From: Isoetes engelmannii
Lineage: Eukaryota; Streptophyta; Lycopodiopsida; Isoetales; Isoetaceae
Assembly: GCA_011763485.2 (NCBI GenBank)
Contig: JAANSK020290712.1
Location: 1-20,051, forward strand
Direction: 5' to 3'
DNA: 20,051 nucleotides
Part shown: positions 8,447 through 17,353 of the stretch, in pieces
Position numbering within the stretch: the stretch's first letter is position 1
How the letters are laid out: each line of letters opens with the position of its first letter
Translations under genes and position numbers: made by a program
The notes under the pieces: model-generated
Databases searched by the model: none
Told to the model about the DNA's origin: nothing
The model's input: only the letters and a program-made list of their open reading frames with translations

Positions 8447-8925
8447 ACACCCCATATGGGTATGACCAAGTCTATTGTGCCATGTGGAGGACTTAGTAAC
8501 TGTCAACGCATTCACACTTTCCAATACTTTATCCGAGAGCTTAAACCGATTTCCAACGCGTTTTGCAAGAAACTTCAATTCACCATCAAGCAAAACCTTA
8601 CAGACTTTCTTGTTAAACCTTAATTCATGTCCCAAATCAACTGATTGGCAGACAGAAATCAAATTTTTATCAGACCTGGAACACAGAACATTACCGATGT
8701 CAACACTATTTCCATGCAGATCAAAGAACTGCAACATCCCTTTGCCTGTGACCTGCAAGTCTCCATTTCCCAACTGTACATGGCTCAAGTATAGACTGCG
8801 ACAAATATTAGTCAGAAGCTAAGTAGAATTAACTACCGATCGTTCAACACCGCTATCTATTATAAATTCATCAGCCACGTGATTAGAAAAACACTCATTG
8901 ATCTCACAAAATAATTTCACGGCTT
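8447..8925 (-). pseudogene. copia protease and gag-pre-integrase domain
   Basis: From the right: the aspartic protease motif FIIDSGVERSVVNS (the DSG triplet at 8849-8857), an in-frame TAG, then SHVQLGNGDLQVTGKG, GNVLCSRSDKNLISVCQSVD and VLDGELKF-like sequence. It ends in STWHNRLGHTHMG, the His pair of the integrase HHCC zinc motif. The protease cleaves the Gag-Pol polyprotein. The frame continues through the 130-codon ORF ending in the TIR element. One internal stop is visible. Confidence 0.88.
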
Positions 8926-9120
8926 AATTATTCGGCTTGATTATTCTGCTGCTTCCCAAAATTCTCTATATTCAGTTCTTGAGCTATATCAACATTCCTC
9001 TTCTCCTTCTTCCATGTCCCCATTGTTTAGCTCTTTTAGAACTTGAACATCAACATCTAATGAATAATGAAGGTATGTCGCAACCCTATGCAATTATAAT
9101 GCAATTATAACATGTATGCC

Positions 9121-9195
9121 TTACAGTTTTGGACAATTAATTTTCTTATGTCCAAATTCCTGACAATAATGACATACTCCATATCTAGATGCCAT
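9121..9195 (-). pseudogene. Residual gag: start codon fused to zinc knuckle
   Basis: An ATG lies two bases after the PBS and opens a 24-codon frame that contains CHYCQEFGHKKINC. This is a perfect CX2CX4HX4C nucleocapsid zinc knuckle. It stops at TAA 9121-9123. In intact copia elements a capsid domain of some 200 or more residues precedes the knuckle, so nearly all of gag is deleted here. The junction keeps the initiator Met in frame. The region to the left, 8926-9120, retains only degenerate linker sequence with stops. Confidence 0.8.
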
Positions 9196-9196
9196 T

Positions 9197-9209
9197 GGCT
9201 CTGATACCA
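9197..9209 (-). other. copia primer binding site
   Basis: Minus strand TGGTATCAGAGCC, complementary to initiator tRNA-Met, one base after the 5' LTR end. It fixes the element's orientation. Confidence 0.93.
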
Positions 9210-9210
9210 T

Positions 9211-10018
9211 TGTTAGAAACAAGAGGTATTGAGCCTGGGATTTGAACCCAACTTAAATCCCAGACAAGCTCCTACAACTAATGCAATACTTCACAACTTA
9301 AGCAATACTCCTTCAATACAAACTCCAACAAAAACAAGACTCCAAGCGATTCGCTGCAGCACAAATACTTCTATTTAAAAAAGCCAGAGCAACCAGCATA
9401 TAATACACTGCCATGCCATACACAAACTAGGCTCTATACCATCAACACAATCAAAACTTGTCCAAGTCTTCAGGAAGAATCACCAATCAGCCAATACATC
9501 CGTTGCCAATCCATCATCAACCAGCTACAACCAATCAGTTCAAGCAGGCTTAGGCATTGAGATCTGACTTCAGTCAGGTGTAGAGAATTGCAGCCGATAC
9601 TCCTACTAGAATCCAACACAGATGCTGCAAGGCTTGCAGCCGAATCCAGCATACAACGCCCAACACTGCAGACCGCTTCCAGTCCTGTACAATCAACCTG
9701 GGCAGTCCACCCAACACCTAATCGTTCCTGTGCCTATTCGGAATCTCAATTCCGGCCAACACAACTCCAAATAAATCTTGTTTGCACCATCCTCTGTCAG
9801 CTTCAATCTGTCTTCTTATCTTCTGTCGCTTTCACCTGTATGTATCTGTTCAGATCGACTCCCCTTTTGTTTGTTTTCAAATGACATTAATGTACATGTG
9901 TTTCTTTTCTTTATTATAGAGCAATACAAGACACACAATGTGGACTATCCCCTTTTTTTTCAAGGCAATATATGGCAAAATACATAAACTCACCAATATA
10001 TGGCATGACAATCTTACA
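9211..10018 (-). repeat. copia 5' LTR
   Basis: 808 bp, minus strand TGTAAGATTG...TTTCTAACA, with full TG/CA ends. It has a TATA-like CTCTATAATAAAG at about 9912-9924 (minus strand). It is longer than the left LTR because of extra sequence around 9480-9560. Ends directly against the hAT fragment at 10019. Confidence 0.92.
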
Positions 10019-10219
10019 ATATTCAGCTTGGACATACTTACACTTCAAATCATTTGAGCTCAAAAACTGGTATCCTACTTCAACTTTAACAACAGCCTTC
10101 CAGTAATCCTTTGAAGAGCTTGTTATGAGCAAAATTGTACGTGATCCAACAACCATAAAATAACCTGCGTTGTGCTTCATTGCGGCATTCCTATAAGAAT
10201 GCCTAAAAAAGTTTGCCAT
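10019..10219 (-). pseudogene. hAT-type transposase fragment, right copy
   Basis: Minus strand encodes FRHSYRNAAMKHNAGYFMVV, then SSSKDYWKAVVKVEVGYQFL and SNDLKCKYVQAE. It then stops at the copia LTR. About 140 bp match 4018-4157 with roughly 14 differences. It extends further upstream in the transposase than the left copy, whereas the left copy extends further downstream to DGWSD. The fragment has no terminal repeats of its own in view. Confidence 0.7.
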
Positions 10220-10220
10220 A

Positions 10221-10798
10221 TCTGATCAAAAACCCTCAACAACATCCTCTTTTCTCTTCTTACGTGAAATGTTGTTATCATAGACGGACGATAAAGAGTT
10301 GTTATTATAGACGGATGATAAAGAGAAGTCATCTGTAAGAAAAAATACTAGAAAAAATGAAATGTACACATAAAAAACTGTAATTGGAAGACAATCATAC
10401 ATGAGAATGAAACAGTAAAGAAGAAAGAAGATAAGTCACCTGCATCTTCGATAGAAGCAGTACCACCAAAAGCTAATGATTTTTGTCAGAGTTCTTGTAT
10501 AACAAGTCTAACTATCCTAAAGATTTGATTATAAATAGAAATATGTGCTTTTTCACACTTTGGAACACCAATTCCTTTCCAGCCAACAATGTTTGTACGG
10601 ATTCTATCCGCTCCTCCAGTCCACGGTTGCTTACACACTTGCAATGAACTCGGGCTTGTCCAAAAGCACTTGCTTCATGAACATTCAGGACATGAACCCA
10701 CTTAGCTCCCTTCCCAATCCTAAAGTCCCATTAGATTCCCTTCCCCATTCTAAAAAAGTTACATAATTATATATGAATGCAAGAGGCATGAATAATCC
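10221..10798. other. AT-rich intergenic
   Basis: No supported gene. Contains a 27-bp tandem repeat (next entry). A plus-strand 73-codon frame at 10545-10766 has no recognisable domain. Confidence 0.5.
10271..10324. repeat. 27-bp tandem duplication
   Basis: Two adjacent units, 10271-10297 and 10298-10324 (gttgttat-atagacgga-gataaaga), differ at two positions. Confidence 0.9.
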
Positions 10799-11331
10799 AT
10801 GAATAATAAATCATATGTAAAAGGCATGAATAATCACAAAGGAAGGCTCTGTGCACAGCAAAACAGAACGTCTCCAAGACTGGTTTCCATCATTCTAGGC
10901 AGTTTATGTCAATTTCGTGAAATTATTGATGATGTGCGGAGATACTCTCTTATGATTGATCGTTTAGTCTACCCATCTCCACAAAGTGCTATTGAGCTAG
11001 GGCTGGCAGACGATATTATTAAGAATGATTTCAAGCTTCATCAGAATAGTCTTATATAGTAGCTCACAAAGACGACAAGCGCAGTCTTATTAACATTTTA
11101 AACTTAAAGTCTTTGCTTGGTAATATCCCCAAAGATTTTCTTTATCATGCGGTAGTGCAATCTAAAATACCATGTATTGACAGGAAGGATCTATCCCTGA
11201 AGAAAGAACATGTGGGAAGTGGTAGCTATGGGGATGTCATTAAAACTACACTCTGGCATTATTTCCCTATAGCCTTGAAATGTTTGGCTCCTGAAGGTTT
11301 CTCCTTTCATCAGGGAATTTCATGTCGATAG
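10799..11331 (+). pseudogene. Protein kinase N-lobe fragment
   Basis: The first open frame (10799-11059) ends IIDDVRRYSLMIDRLVYPSP, AIELGLADDIIKNDFKLHQN. The reading then resumes in another frame from about 11053: AHKDDKRSLINILNLKSLLG, IPCIDRKDLSLKKEH, VGSGSYGDVIKTTLWHYFPI, ALKCL. GSGSYGDV is a GxGxxG ATP-binding loop, and ALK is the VAIK-type lysine of protein kinases. Nothing resembling the alphaC helix, HRD or DFG follows, and the frame stops at 11331. So only the start of the catalytic domain remains, with a frameshift near 11045-11060. It could be a 5' exon piece of a tyrosine-kinase-like plant kinase, but the subfamily is not determinable. Confidence 0.55.
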
Positions 11332-11334
11332 AAA

Positions 11335-11746
11335 ATTGATTGCCATTGATTCTGGTTCCTCTCATATAATGCTGACAATAGGCCAATCCAACTTGAGAGG
11401 AAAAGGGAAAGGAAAAGGGAATACAAAAATTGTACTGAAAAATATGTAGTTTTGGAGTTAATGGAGACAAATCTTGCAAACCCCTTAAGAACGGAGAAAT
11501 TGAGCACTCTTACCTTGAATTGTAGTCTGTTCATGATTCAGAAGTATCTTGTACATAATTCACGCCATATCATTATTATATTTCTTCAGAACAATGCCCA
11601 CATATAGTAACCGGACATTTGAGAAAGACAACCCATTACTAATACCCAAACTGTGATGTGCAAACAGACAAACCCATTCAGACCAAAACCATGATATTTA
11701 TGCAAACATAGGAAACATTACAGGAGCGACAACCATTTGCTGTTAC
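11335..11746. other. Intergenic, nothing recognised
   Basis: A purine-rich stretch at 11396-11420 and scattered short frames. A plus-strand frame after 11320 (HVDRKLIAIDSGSSHIM) is open to about 11457. It may continue the fragment to its left after a frameshift, but it fits no kinase motif. Confidence 0.4.
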
Positions 11747-11897
11747 CTGGAGCAGACGACGATGCCAATAGCTCGTCATTGTAGCTACTTCCGAAGTTGA
11801 GAGGAATGGAGATGTGGGAAAAAGAATTGGCAAAAAATCCTCTATAATTTTTTGCAAAACTAACAGAGGCAGCGGTTATTTCACGTTCTTTTTTAGG
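11747..11897 (-). CDS. Possible isolated exon
   Basis: A 151-nt stretch bounded on the minus strand by an acceptor (tttgttag|CCT) and a donor (CTCCAG|GTAACAG). It is open in one frame, with KKEREITAASVSFAKNYRGF, then FSHISIPLNFGSSYNDELLA and SSSAPG. The composition is protein-like, but no family is recognised and no partner exon was found nearby. It could be chance. Confidence 0.25.
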
Positions 11898-12790
11898 CTA
11901 ACAAATCTCCCATTAGAAAATTTGAGGTTGACGCGTTATCTGCCAACCATCCATGCTCTGTAACACACTATCCCATTGGCCCTGCAAGAAATTCCAGCGA
12001 AAGAGATGTTGCCATGCTTCTTGTTCTTCAGCAGGGTCCTGAACACCAAGAACTCCTGGGTTCAGCAGGTGCAAGAGTCTTTCCTTCTATGGTTGCTATA
12101 CACCCTTGGGTTTCTCCGTCTGACTAGTCATCATTGGAGTCATCATCTTACTACAAATGCTTTGGTCTATTTCCTTTTGATTATTCCAGTGTTTCTTATT
12201 GTCCTTCAAAAGATTTGCAAGTTTCTTTTCCTCCTTTTCTAGTCTTCTTCCTCTTTTATTTTTTCTCTACAATTCTTGGCAATTTATCGCAATTCCAGCA
12301 TTTAACCGTCCTCACTTCTGATTCTTCCTCTTGCCGCAACTAGAGCCCACTTAATTCTTGCTAGAGGTGCTAGACCATCACCAGTCATCATATGATTGAG
12401 GGCCTCAAATTGAGAGGCCAGAGACTGCAGTTGCTCACGTGCTTGGCTAGGTCTTCTGCTGGGCTCATTTTGGCTGCAAAACAATTATTCCATGGATGCA
12501 TCTTTTTAGATGTATGGCACTCCCAACTGTGGCTTTCAGCCTTACAAGGGGATTTCAGTATTTTTCAAGCCAAAGGTTACAACGGTCTTGGTCAGATTCT
12601 CTTCTATTGTGCTTTTGTTAATTTCTTTCCCTCTTTGCTTCCTCAGAATCACATCCCACATTACACAGACACATGCATCAGAACCAATAGATTAGGTTCG
12701 TATATTCTAACTTTCCGAGGTTCTTGAGTCCACTCTGCAGGTTTGACATATTGCTTCTCCCTCAGGCAAAATCTTCAAGACTTAGAAACA
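11898..12790. other. Intergenic, pyrimidine-rich
   Basis: Contains a long T/C-rich stretch (about 12175-12285) on the plus strand. The plus-strand frames at 11976-12242 and 12392-12727 are hydrophobic by-products of this composition, with no domain or splice support. Confidence 0.5.
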
Positions 12791-13213
12791 CTATCCTGGA
12801 TCAACTTCACATCTTGCCTTCTCACAATTTGGAGAACTACAAGAATTAACAATACACCTGAAGATTGTACAGGACTCGCTTGTATTTATAGTTGTAGCTA
12901 ACTGAACAGCTAAATGCAAGTACAATTGACTAACTTCCCTACGATGTATGCAGATCCATTCCCTGTCAAGCTGGCTATTCAGCTTTTTAGATGCAGTATG
13001 TGACTGGGAGAGTATCAAGATCCCTTCTCTTGCTCTGAATTCTGAACTGCATTGGAAGTCCATGTAACACTCGTGTAAGTTGGTTTGATACAAGACACCC
13101 CTGAGTGGCTCTCCTCCAGCTGCCACAAATTTCTGGTCCTCTAGCAAGTGGAGAAAATATGATGTAATATTTGCTTTGGGCCTTTCCTTTTGAATCACTG
13201 GTATTTCTGCCAA
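12791..13213 (-). CDS. Hypothetical 140-codon ORF, weak
   Basis: Open minus-strand frame with a mixed hydrophilic N-terminal half (QKERPKANITSYFLHLLEDQ, then FVAAGGEPLRGVLYQTNLHE). No motif, signal peptide or membrane segment is evident, and the C-terminal third looks random. It lies about 650 bp beyond the end of the PPR gene on the same strand and could be part of its transcript or chance. I do not recognise it. Confidence 0.22.
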   Translation of the reverse strand: MAEIPVIQKERPKANITSYFLHLLEDQKFVAAGGEPLRGVLYQTNLHECYMDFQCSSEFRAREGILILSQSHTASKKLNSQLDREWICIHRREVSQLYLHLAVQLATTINTSESCTIFRCIVNSCSSPNCEKARCEVDPG

Positions 13214-13244
13214 GCTGCTCTTTTACTCCTTTGGAGACCTTCAA

Positions 13245-13859
13245 CGGGACACAACCACAACTATGTTATGATGCCTTTGTCAACAGGTACTTCAAGGACT
13301 TAAGGGCGAGCCAAGCAAGCTTTTTCTGGCCATTCTGTGTGGTCAAAAATGCTGCAAGCTGTGCATAACAGCCATCATCCAAAAGAATGGTTCTCTAGTT
13401 GCAAAAAAATACTGCAATTTCAGCTAGAATGGTTGGATCCAGAATTGAAATTTTGCTTTGCCAAACGTGCTTGAGGTTTCTGTATATGTATCCATCCCCA
13501 CATCGAGGTTCTATAAGCATTTGACACAATAGCGAAGTATAACAGCTGAAATAACAACTTTGTACGATGAACTACGATGACAAACGAAGGAGAAAGAGCC
13601 TAGAGAAAGGAGATTAGGGAGCTTCTATAATGGCTGTACATGACAGACGTGGTTAATCTGAGCCACTTATCTCACATGTTCACAAAGAACCACCTTGGGT
13701 TTGACTTGTAAACCTTTTAGGCAACTATTGACACATCACACATTCTGTTTGACACCCGGATTACATCCTAGATCGTAGGGTGCAATTTGTGTTCAAACTT
13801 CAGAGTGGATTTATGACTGCTCATTATCTGCACGCTCGAACTTCAGTACAGCAAAATTT
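13245..13859. other. 3' region of the PPR gene
   Basis: Downstream of the PPR stop (minus strand). An AATAAA hexamer overlaps the stop codon region (about 13856-13864), but no clear cleavage site was identified. Reading all frames here finds no E, E+ or DYW remnant. Confidence 0.45.
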
Positions 13860-16403
13860 TTATTTTCCAATAAGGTTGTTTAGCTTTAGGTCCCATGTTT
13901 CTGAATGAAGGACTTCAGTTTCCATCATGAAACTAGCTAGTAGATCCTCAGCCGCGTCCAACAATCCATCCCGCCCAATGACAAGAGCCACACATCCTAA
14001 ATGCTTATATTGCACCCTAACGTTGTAATCTCCACTCATAGAGATAAAGTAAAAAACTCCCTGATCTAAAAGACCTGCATTGCTGCATGCAGAAATAAGA
14101 CCGATAAAGCTAACTTCAGTAGGCCTCATGCCTAGAAGTCCCATATTATCTAACAGTTGGATGGCTTCCAAAGCATGTCCATGCTGACCATATATAGAAA
14201 TCATAGATGTCCACGATATCACATCTTTGTCAGACATACTGCAAAACACCCTCCAGGCATCTTCCATATTCCCAAGTTTGCCATACATGTTCAGAACTGC
14301 ATTACCAACTGCACCTGCCTCGATCTCTTTTGCGACAATAATGGCATGGATCATGGTACCTTTTATAAGCCTGGACAGGTTTGCGCATGCATTTACCAGA
14401 ATTAGATACATTATTTTATCTGGTTCTAACCCTTCAATGCACATCATATCATAGAATTGTAAAGCTCTCTCATTATGCTGCCACTGAACATAAATGGAAA
14501 CCATGCATGTCCAAGACATTACATCCTTCTCCAGCATTATCTGAAACATGTTGCTTGCATTTTCCAAATCACTGCACTGGCTATACATATTGAGTATGGC
14601 GTTGGAAACAGTAAGGTCAGAAAAAAGTTCAGTGGTAAAAGTAAAGGCATGTATAAGCTTTCCGATTTGTACAGCTCCCAGGCTTGCACACGCATCAAAT
14701 ATACAAATAACTGCAACCTTATCTGGATTGTCACCTCGTGCTATCATCTTGCAGAATAGCTGAAGAGCATACTTTCCGCAGCCATTCTGCACACAGCTTG
14801 TAATACTAGAAGTACATGAGATAATATTTGGGTGACGCATGTTCCCAAACACTCTCCAAGAACTCTCAAAACAGCCACATTTTCCATACATGTTAATGAG
14901 GCTGTTGCTTGTCAGCGTGTCTGTCTCAAATGAATGTTGTATGACAATGGCGTGCACAAGCTTACCACCACCAAGGTCTGATGGACAACAAAGTGCATCA
15001 AGCACAGTTATAAATGTGATATTGTTAAGCCTCGCTCTGTTATGATATACTGTTTGAAAAAGATGGATGGTATCCTTCCATTGCCCACAATGAACATATG
15101 CTGCAAGCATGGTAGTCCATAAAATCAAATCAGTCATTGGTGTTCTGTATAGCATGCTATGGGCATCTTTTAATCTTCCACATGAGCCATACATTTTAAC
15201 AAGTGAAGTCAAGATGGTGATGTCTAACTCAAATCTAGCGTTCACAATTAAGGAATGAACTAATAGACCTAGTTCCGTAGCTCTTAAAGAAGCACAAACT
15301 CCAATAATGGTAATGAAAGTGATCCTGTTTGGCTTTATACCTATGAACCTCATTTTCCAAAAGAGATAAAATGGTTCTTTATTGTTTCCATGCTGGGCAT
15401 ACAATGAAATCATGGAAGTCCATGAGACCACATCTAAATGGGGCATACTGTCAAAAACTTTCCTTGCTTCGTCAACGTTCCCACATTTTGCATACATATT
15501 CAAAAGTGCATTTCCAATTCCTGTGTCTGAAACTAGCCTAGAAATAAGAATGCCTGCATGAACCAAATTACCCCTACAAATTGCTTTTGGATCTGAAAAG
15601 GCATTCAAAATGGTGATAAACGTGACAATATTTGGATTTGATCCTTCGATGCACAATTCCTGAAAGATCTGAAAGGCATCTAGACCACAATTAAAGGCGG
15701 AAAATGCTCCAATAATACAGTTCCAAGATACAACATTCCTCTGAACCATTCTGTTAAAAACCAGGCAGGCATACTCAAGGCTCATGCATTTCCCATACAT
15801 GGTAATTAAAGCATTCCAAAGAGCGATATCTTCGTCAAATGCATTCTGAAGAATAAGGACATGCACGAGCTTACCGATTGCTAGGGAGCCATGCATAGAG
15901 CATGCAGTCAGTATAACAATGAAGGTAACATTATTTGGCTTTACCACCTCTGTACACATATACTCAAATGCTTGAATGGCCTCCTTGAAAAGACCCATAT
16001 CAGTATAAGCTGCAAGCACAAGAGTCCATGAGAAGACATTATGCTTGTGCATTGTATCAAACACACTAATCGCACTATCCATGGCTCCGCACTTGCCATA
16101 CATATCAATTAACATATTCATTGTTAATATGTCAACTGCTGTCGGGGTTCGGATAATATTGGAATGAAGATACTTGCCTTGAGCATATTTTCTGGGTTCC
16201 TTGCATTCTTCTAACTTCTCTTTGAAGAAACACGCCCTTTCATTTAAGCAGGCTTTATTGTTGAAGGAAGTTTTTAGCTCAACGTATTCAGCTTTGTTGA
16301 GCAAAAACTTAAATTGTTTACCATGCTCTTTTTGCCACAGCGGCAGTGGAAGTTTGGGTACAGCATCCAACTGTATAGCCGCCATCAGAAGACAGAAGGG
16401 CAT
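13860..16403 (-). CDS. PLS-class pentatricopeptide repeat protein
   Basis: An intact, intronless 847-residue PPR protein. After an N-terminal region (1-91) and a partial L-like motif there are seven S(31)-P(35)-L(35) triplets, starting near residues 92, 193, 294, 395, 496, 597 and 697. Typical words are NALLNMYAKCGNVDEARKVF, VVSWTSMISLYAQHG and GKLVHA. The last triplet ends GLISACSNAGLLDQGVFYF and GRDGLLDAAEDLL, and the protein then stops after about 22 more residues. No E1/E2 or DYW domain is present. PLS proteins bind one organellar RNA base per repeat, usually for C-to-U editing. Without E/DYW this one would need a partner deaminase or do another job, such as stability or splicing. The ATG at 16403 is preceded in frame by a TGA a few codons upstream. 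The N-terminus is not a clear transit peptide by eye, so the targeting is uncertain. Confidence 0.95.
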   Translation of the reverse strand: MPFCLLMAAIQLDAVPKLPLPLWQKEHGKQFKFLLNKAEYVELKTSFNNKACLNERACFFKEKLEECKEPRKYAQGKYLHSNIIRTPTAVDILTMNMLIDMYGKCGAMDSAISVFDTMHKHNVFSWTLVLAAYTDMGLFKEAIQAFEYMCTEVVKPNNVTFIVILTACSMHGSLAIGKLVHVLILQNAFDEDIALWNALITMYGKCMSLEYACLVFNRMVQRNVVSWNCIIGAFSAFNCGLDAFQIFQELCIEGSNPNIVTFITILNAFSDPKAICRGNLVHAGILISRLVSDTGIGNALLNMYAKCGNVDEARKVFDSMPHLDVVSWTSMISLYAQHGNNKEPFYLFWKMRFIGIKPNRITFITIIGVCASLRATELGLLVHSLIVNARFELDITILTSLVKMYGSCGRLKDAHSMLYRTPMTDLILWTTMLAAYVHCGQWKDTIHLFQTVYHNRARLNNITFITVLDALCCPSDLGGGKLVHAIVIQHSFETDTLTSNSLINMYGKCGCFESSWRVFGNMRHPNIISCTSSITSCVQNGCGKYALQLFCKMIARGDNPDKVAVICIFDACASLGAVQIGKLIHAFTFTTELFSDLTVSNAILNMYSQCSDLENASNMFQIMLEKDVMSWTCMVSIYVQWQHNERALQFYDMMCIEGLEPDKIMYLILVNACANLSRLIKGTMIHAIIVAKEIEAGAVGNAVLNMYGKLGNMEDAWRVFCSMSDKDVISWTSMISIYGQHGHALEAIQLLDNMGLLGMRPTEVSFIGLISACSNAGLLDQGVFYFISMSGDYNVRVQYKHLGCVALVIGRDGLLDAAEDLLASFMMETEVLHSETWDLKLNNLIGK

Positions 16404-16793
16404 GCTTTTCTTCCCTTCATGCCCTCATTCAGCAGATTTGCTCACAAGAATGGCAAAACATAACGAGTCTGTTGTTTAGAACTCTCAAATGCATCATAAT
16501 CAGACATGCATCTCCGGCAGTGACAAGAACAAATAAGCTCCAATGGCCGTTTCCAAATTAAGGGAATCAAACCTAAATACACTCACAAACTTTTAAGACA
16601 AGAATTGACTTGGTGGTATAATTGCTGGGAACTTATTGTTGGCTTTATCTGCATTTCTAACAAGCAACCGCATTCGTGTGCAACGTAACATGATGGCTAA
16701 TTGGAAGAGAGCGAATTACTGCCCAGACGCATTTCAAATTGGAATCCTAGTCAGCGGACATGCACTTTAAAACACAACCAGGCCTAAAGAAAC
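16404..16793. other. Upstream region of the PPR gene
   Basis: Presumed promoter and 5' UTR of the minus-strand PPR gene. No TATA box or other element was confidently recognised. Confidence 0.4.
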
Positions 16794-17049
16794 TCACAGC
16801 AGGTAGGGACCCACTCTCTTGCTGTTAATCTCACAATGCGCACTCTCGGCATCCTCCGGAATTATACTGAAGCTTTGGGCATCCTTCCGGTACGTATGGA
16901 ACTCGACAGGAGCAGAGAACTTACCTTGAACTCCCCTCTGAGCAATTGGGCTTGCAGACACCGGAAGGACCTTCCTCGGTTTGCAAGGTTTCAACGGCGG
17001 ACCCATCAGCTTTTGGCTTCACCTCTCGTACGCATAATAGGAAGAGGAG

Positions 17050-17083
<34 letters not shown>

Positions 17084-17212
17084 ATCAGAAGTACCCACTT
17101 TCCATTCCTTGGCTACGACAACAATGTCTGTGCTCAATTCATTCAATCCCATCGTATTCTGGTCCTTTTCCGATGCGACTAGCTCCGCAGTTGTTTGTCC
17201 AAAATTCTTCAT
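16794..17212 (-). CDS. Possible coding exons around an AT microsatellite
   Basis: Two minus-strand segments look protein-like. One starts at ATG 17212: MKNFGQTTAELVASEKDQN, then NELSTDIVVVAKEWKVGTSD. A second lies at about 17030-16921 (VKPKADGSAVETLQTEEGPS, GVCKPNCSEGSS) and ends at a good donor AAG|GTAAGT (16921/16920). The (AT)n tract lies between them and either shifts the frame or sits in a short intron. An alternative frame at 17006-16794 gives a 70-codon ORF. No family is recognised. The donor could instead belong to a 5' leader of the PPR gene. Confidence 0.3.
17052..17081. repeat. (AT)15 microsatellite
   Basis: About 15 AT dinucleotides. The Ile-Tyr runs of the frames across it are translations of this repeat. 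Confidence 0.95.
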
Positions 17213-17221
17213 CCTGCATAG

Positions 17222-17353
17222 TAAACCTTAATTGTGGTCATGTCTGTAAAACTAGCTATACTAGTTTGAATAATATACCTAGACTTAAAACTTTGTAAGG
17301 CTTGGCTAAAGTTTGCAAAATTTGAAATTTTTAACTTCTTGTGTTCGGCTAAA
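17222..17353 (-). repeat. Dispersed ~200 bp repeat, copy C (inverted)
   Basis: The reverse complement matches copies A and B in order: tttagccgaacacaagaa, actttagccaagcctta, aaagttttaa-tctagg, aaactag, and agacatgaccacaattaa. About 130 bp, over 16 kb from the other copies. Confidence 0.8.

Larger units (their letters stand above)
4158..10018 (-). mobile_element. Ty1/copia LTR retrotransposon, defective
   Basis: A recognisable copia element in minus orientation, 5.86 kb including two nested insertions and about 5.0 kb without them. The right side holds the 5' LTR (9211-10018) and then the PBS. Coding order toward the left is zinc knuckle, protease, gag-pre-integrase, integrase, RT, RNase H, PPT and the 3' LTR (4158-4890). 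Integrase before RT is diagnostic of copia and not gypsy. Most of the gag capsid region is missing, and several frameshifts and stops interrupt pol. LTRs are roughly 90% identical in alignable blocks, with a sizeable indel near 9480-9560, so the insertion is old. No 5-bp target duplication is visible; both flanks instead carry related hAT sequence. Confidence 0.93.

Noticed and set aside
9588-9987. Plus-strand ORFs of 69 and 98 codons
   Set aside because: Antisense to the 5' LTR, rich in low-complexity composition, with no recognised motif.
4018-10160. The hAT repeats as a simple target site duplication
   Set aside because: At ~140 bp they are far larger than the 5 bp made by copia integrase, and the left LTR end is missing, so a plain insertion does not explain them.
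11976-12727. Hydrophobic plus-strand ORFs that look like membrane proteins
   Set aside because: The hydrophobicity comes from a T/C-rich stretch. No start context, domain or splice structure supports them.
14157-15045. Several plus-strand ORFs of 65-94 codons
   Set aside because: They are antisense shadows of the 847-residue PPR reading frame and have no domain of their own.
16836-17231. 131-codon plus-strand ORF
   Set aside because: Its centre is the translated AT microsatellite (Ile-Tyr repeat) and neither side shows a domain. The minus strand has better splice and coding signals.
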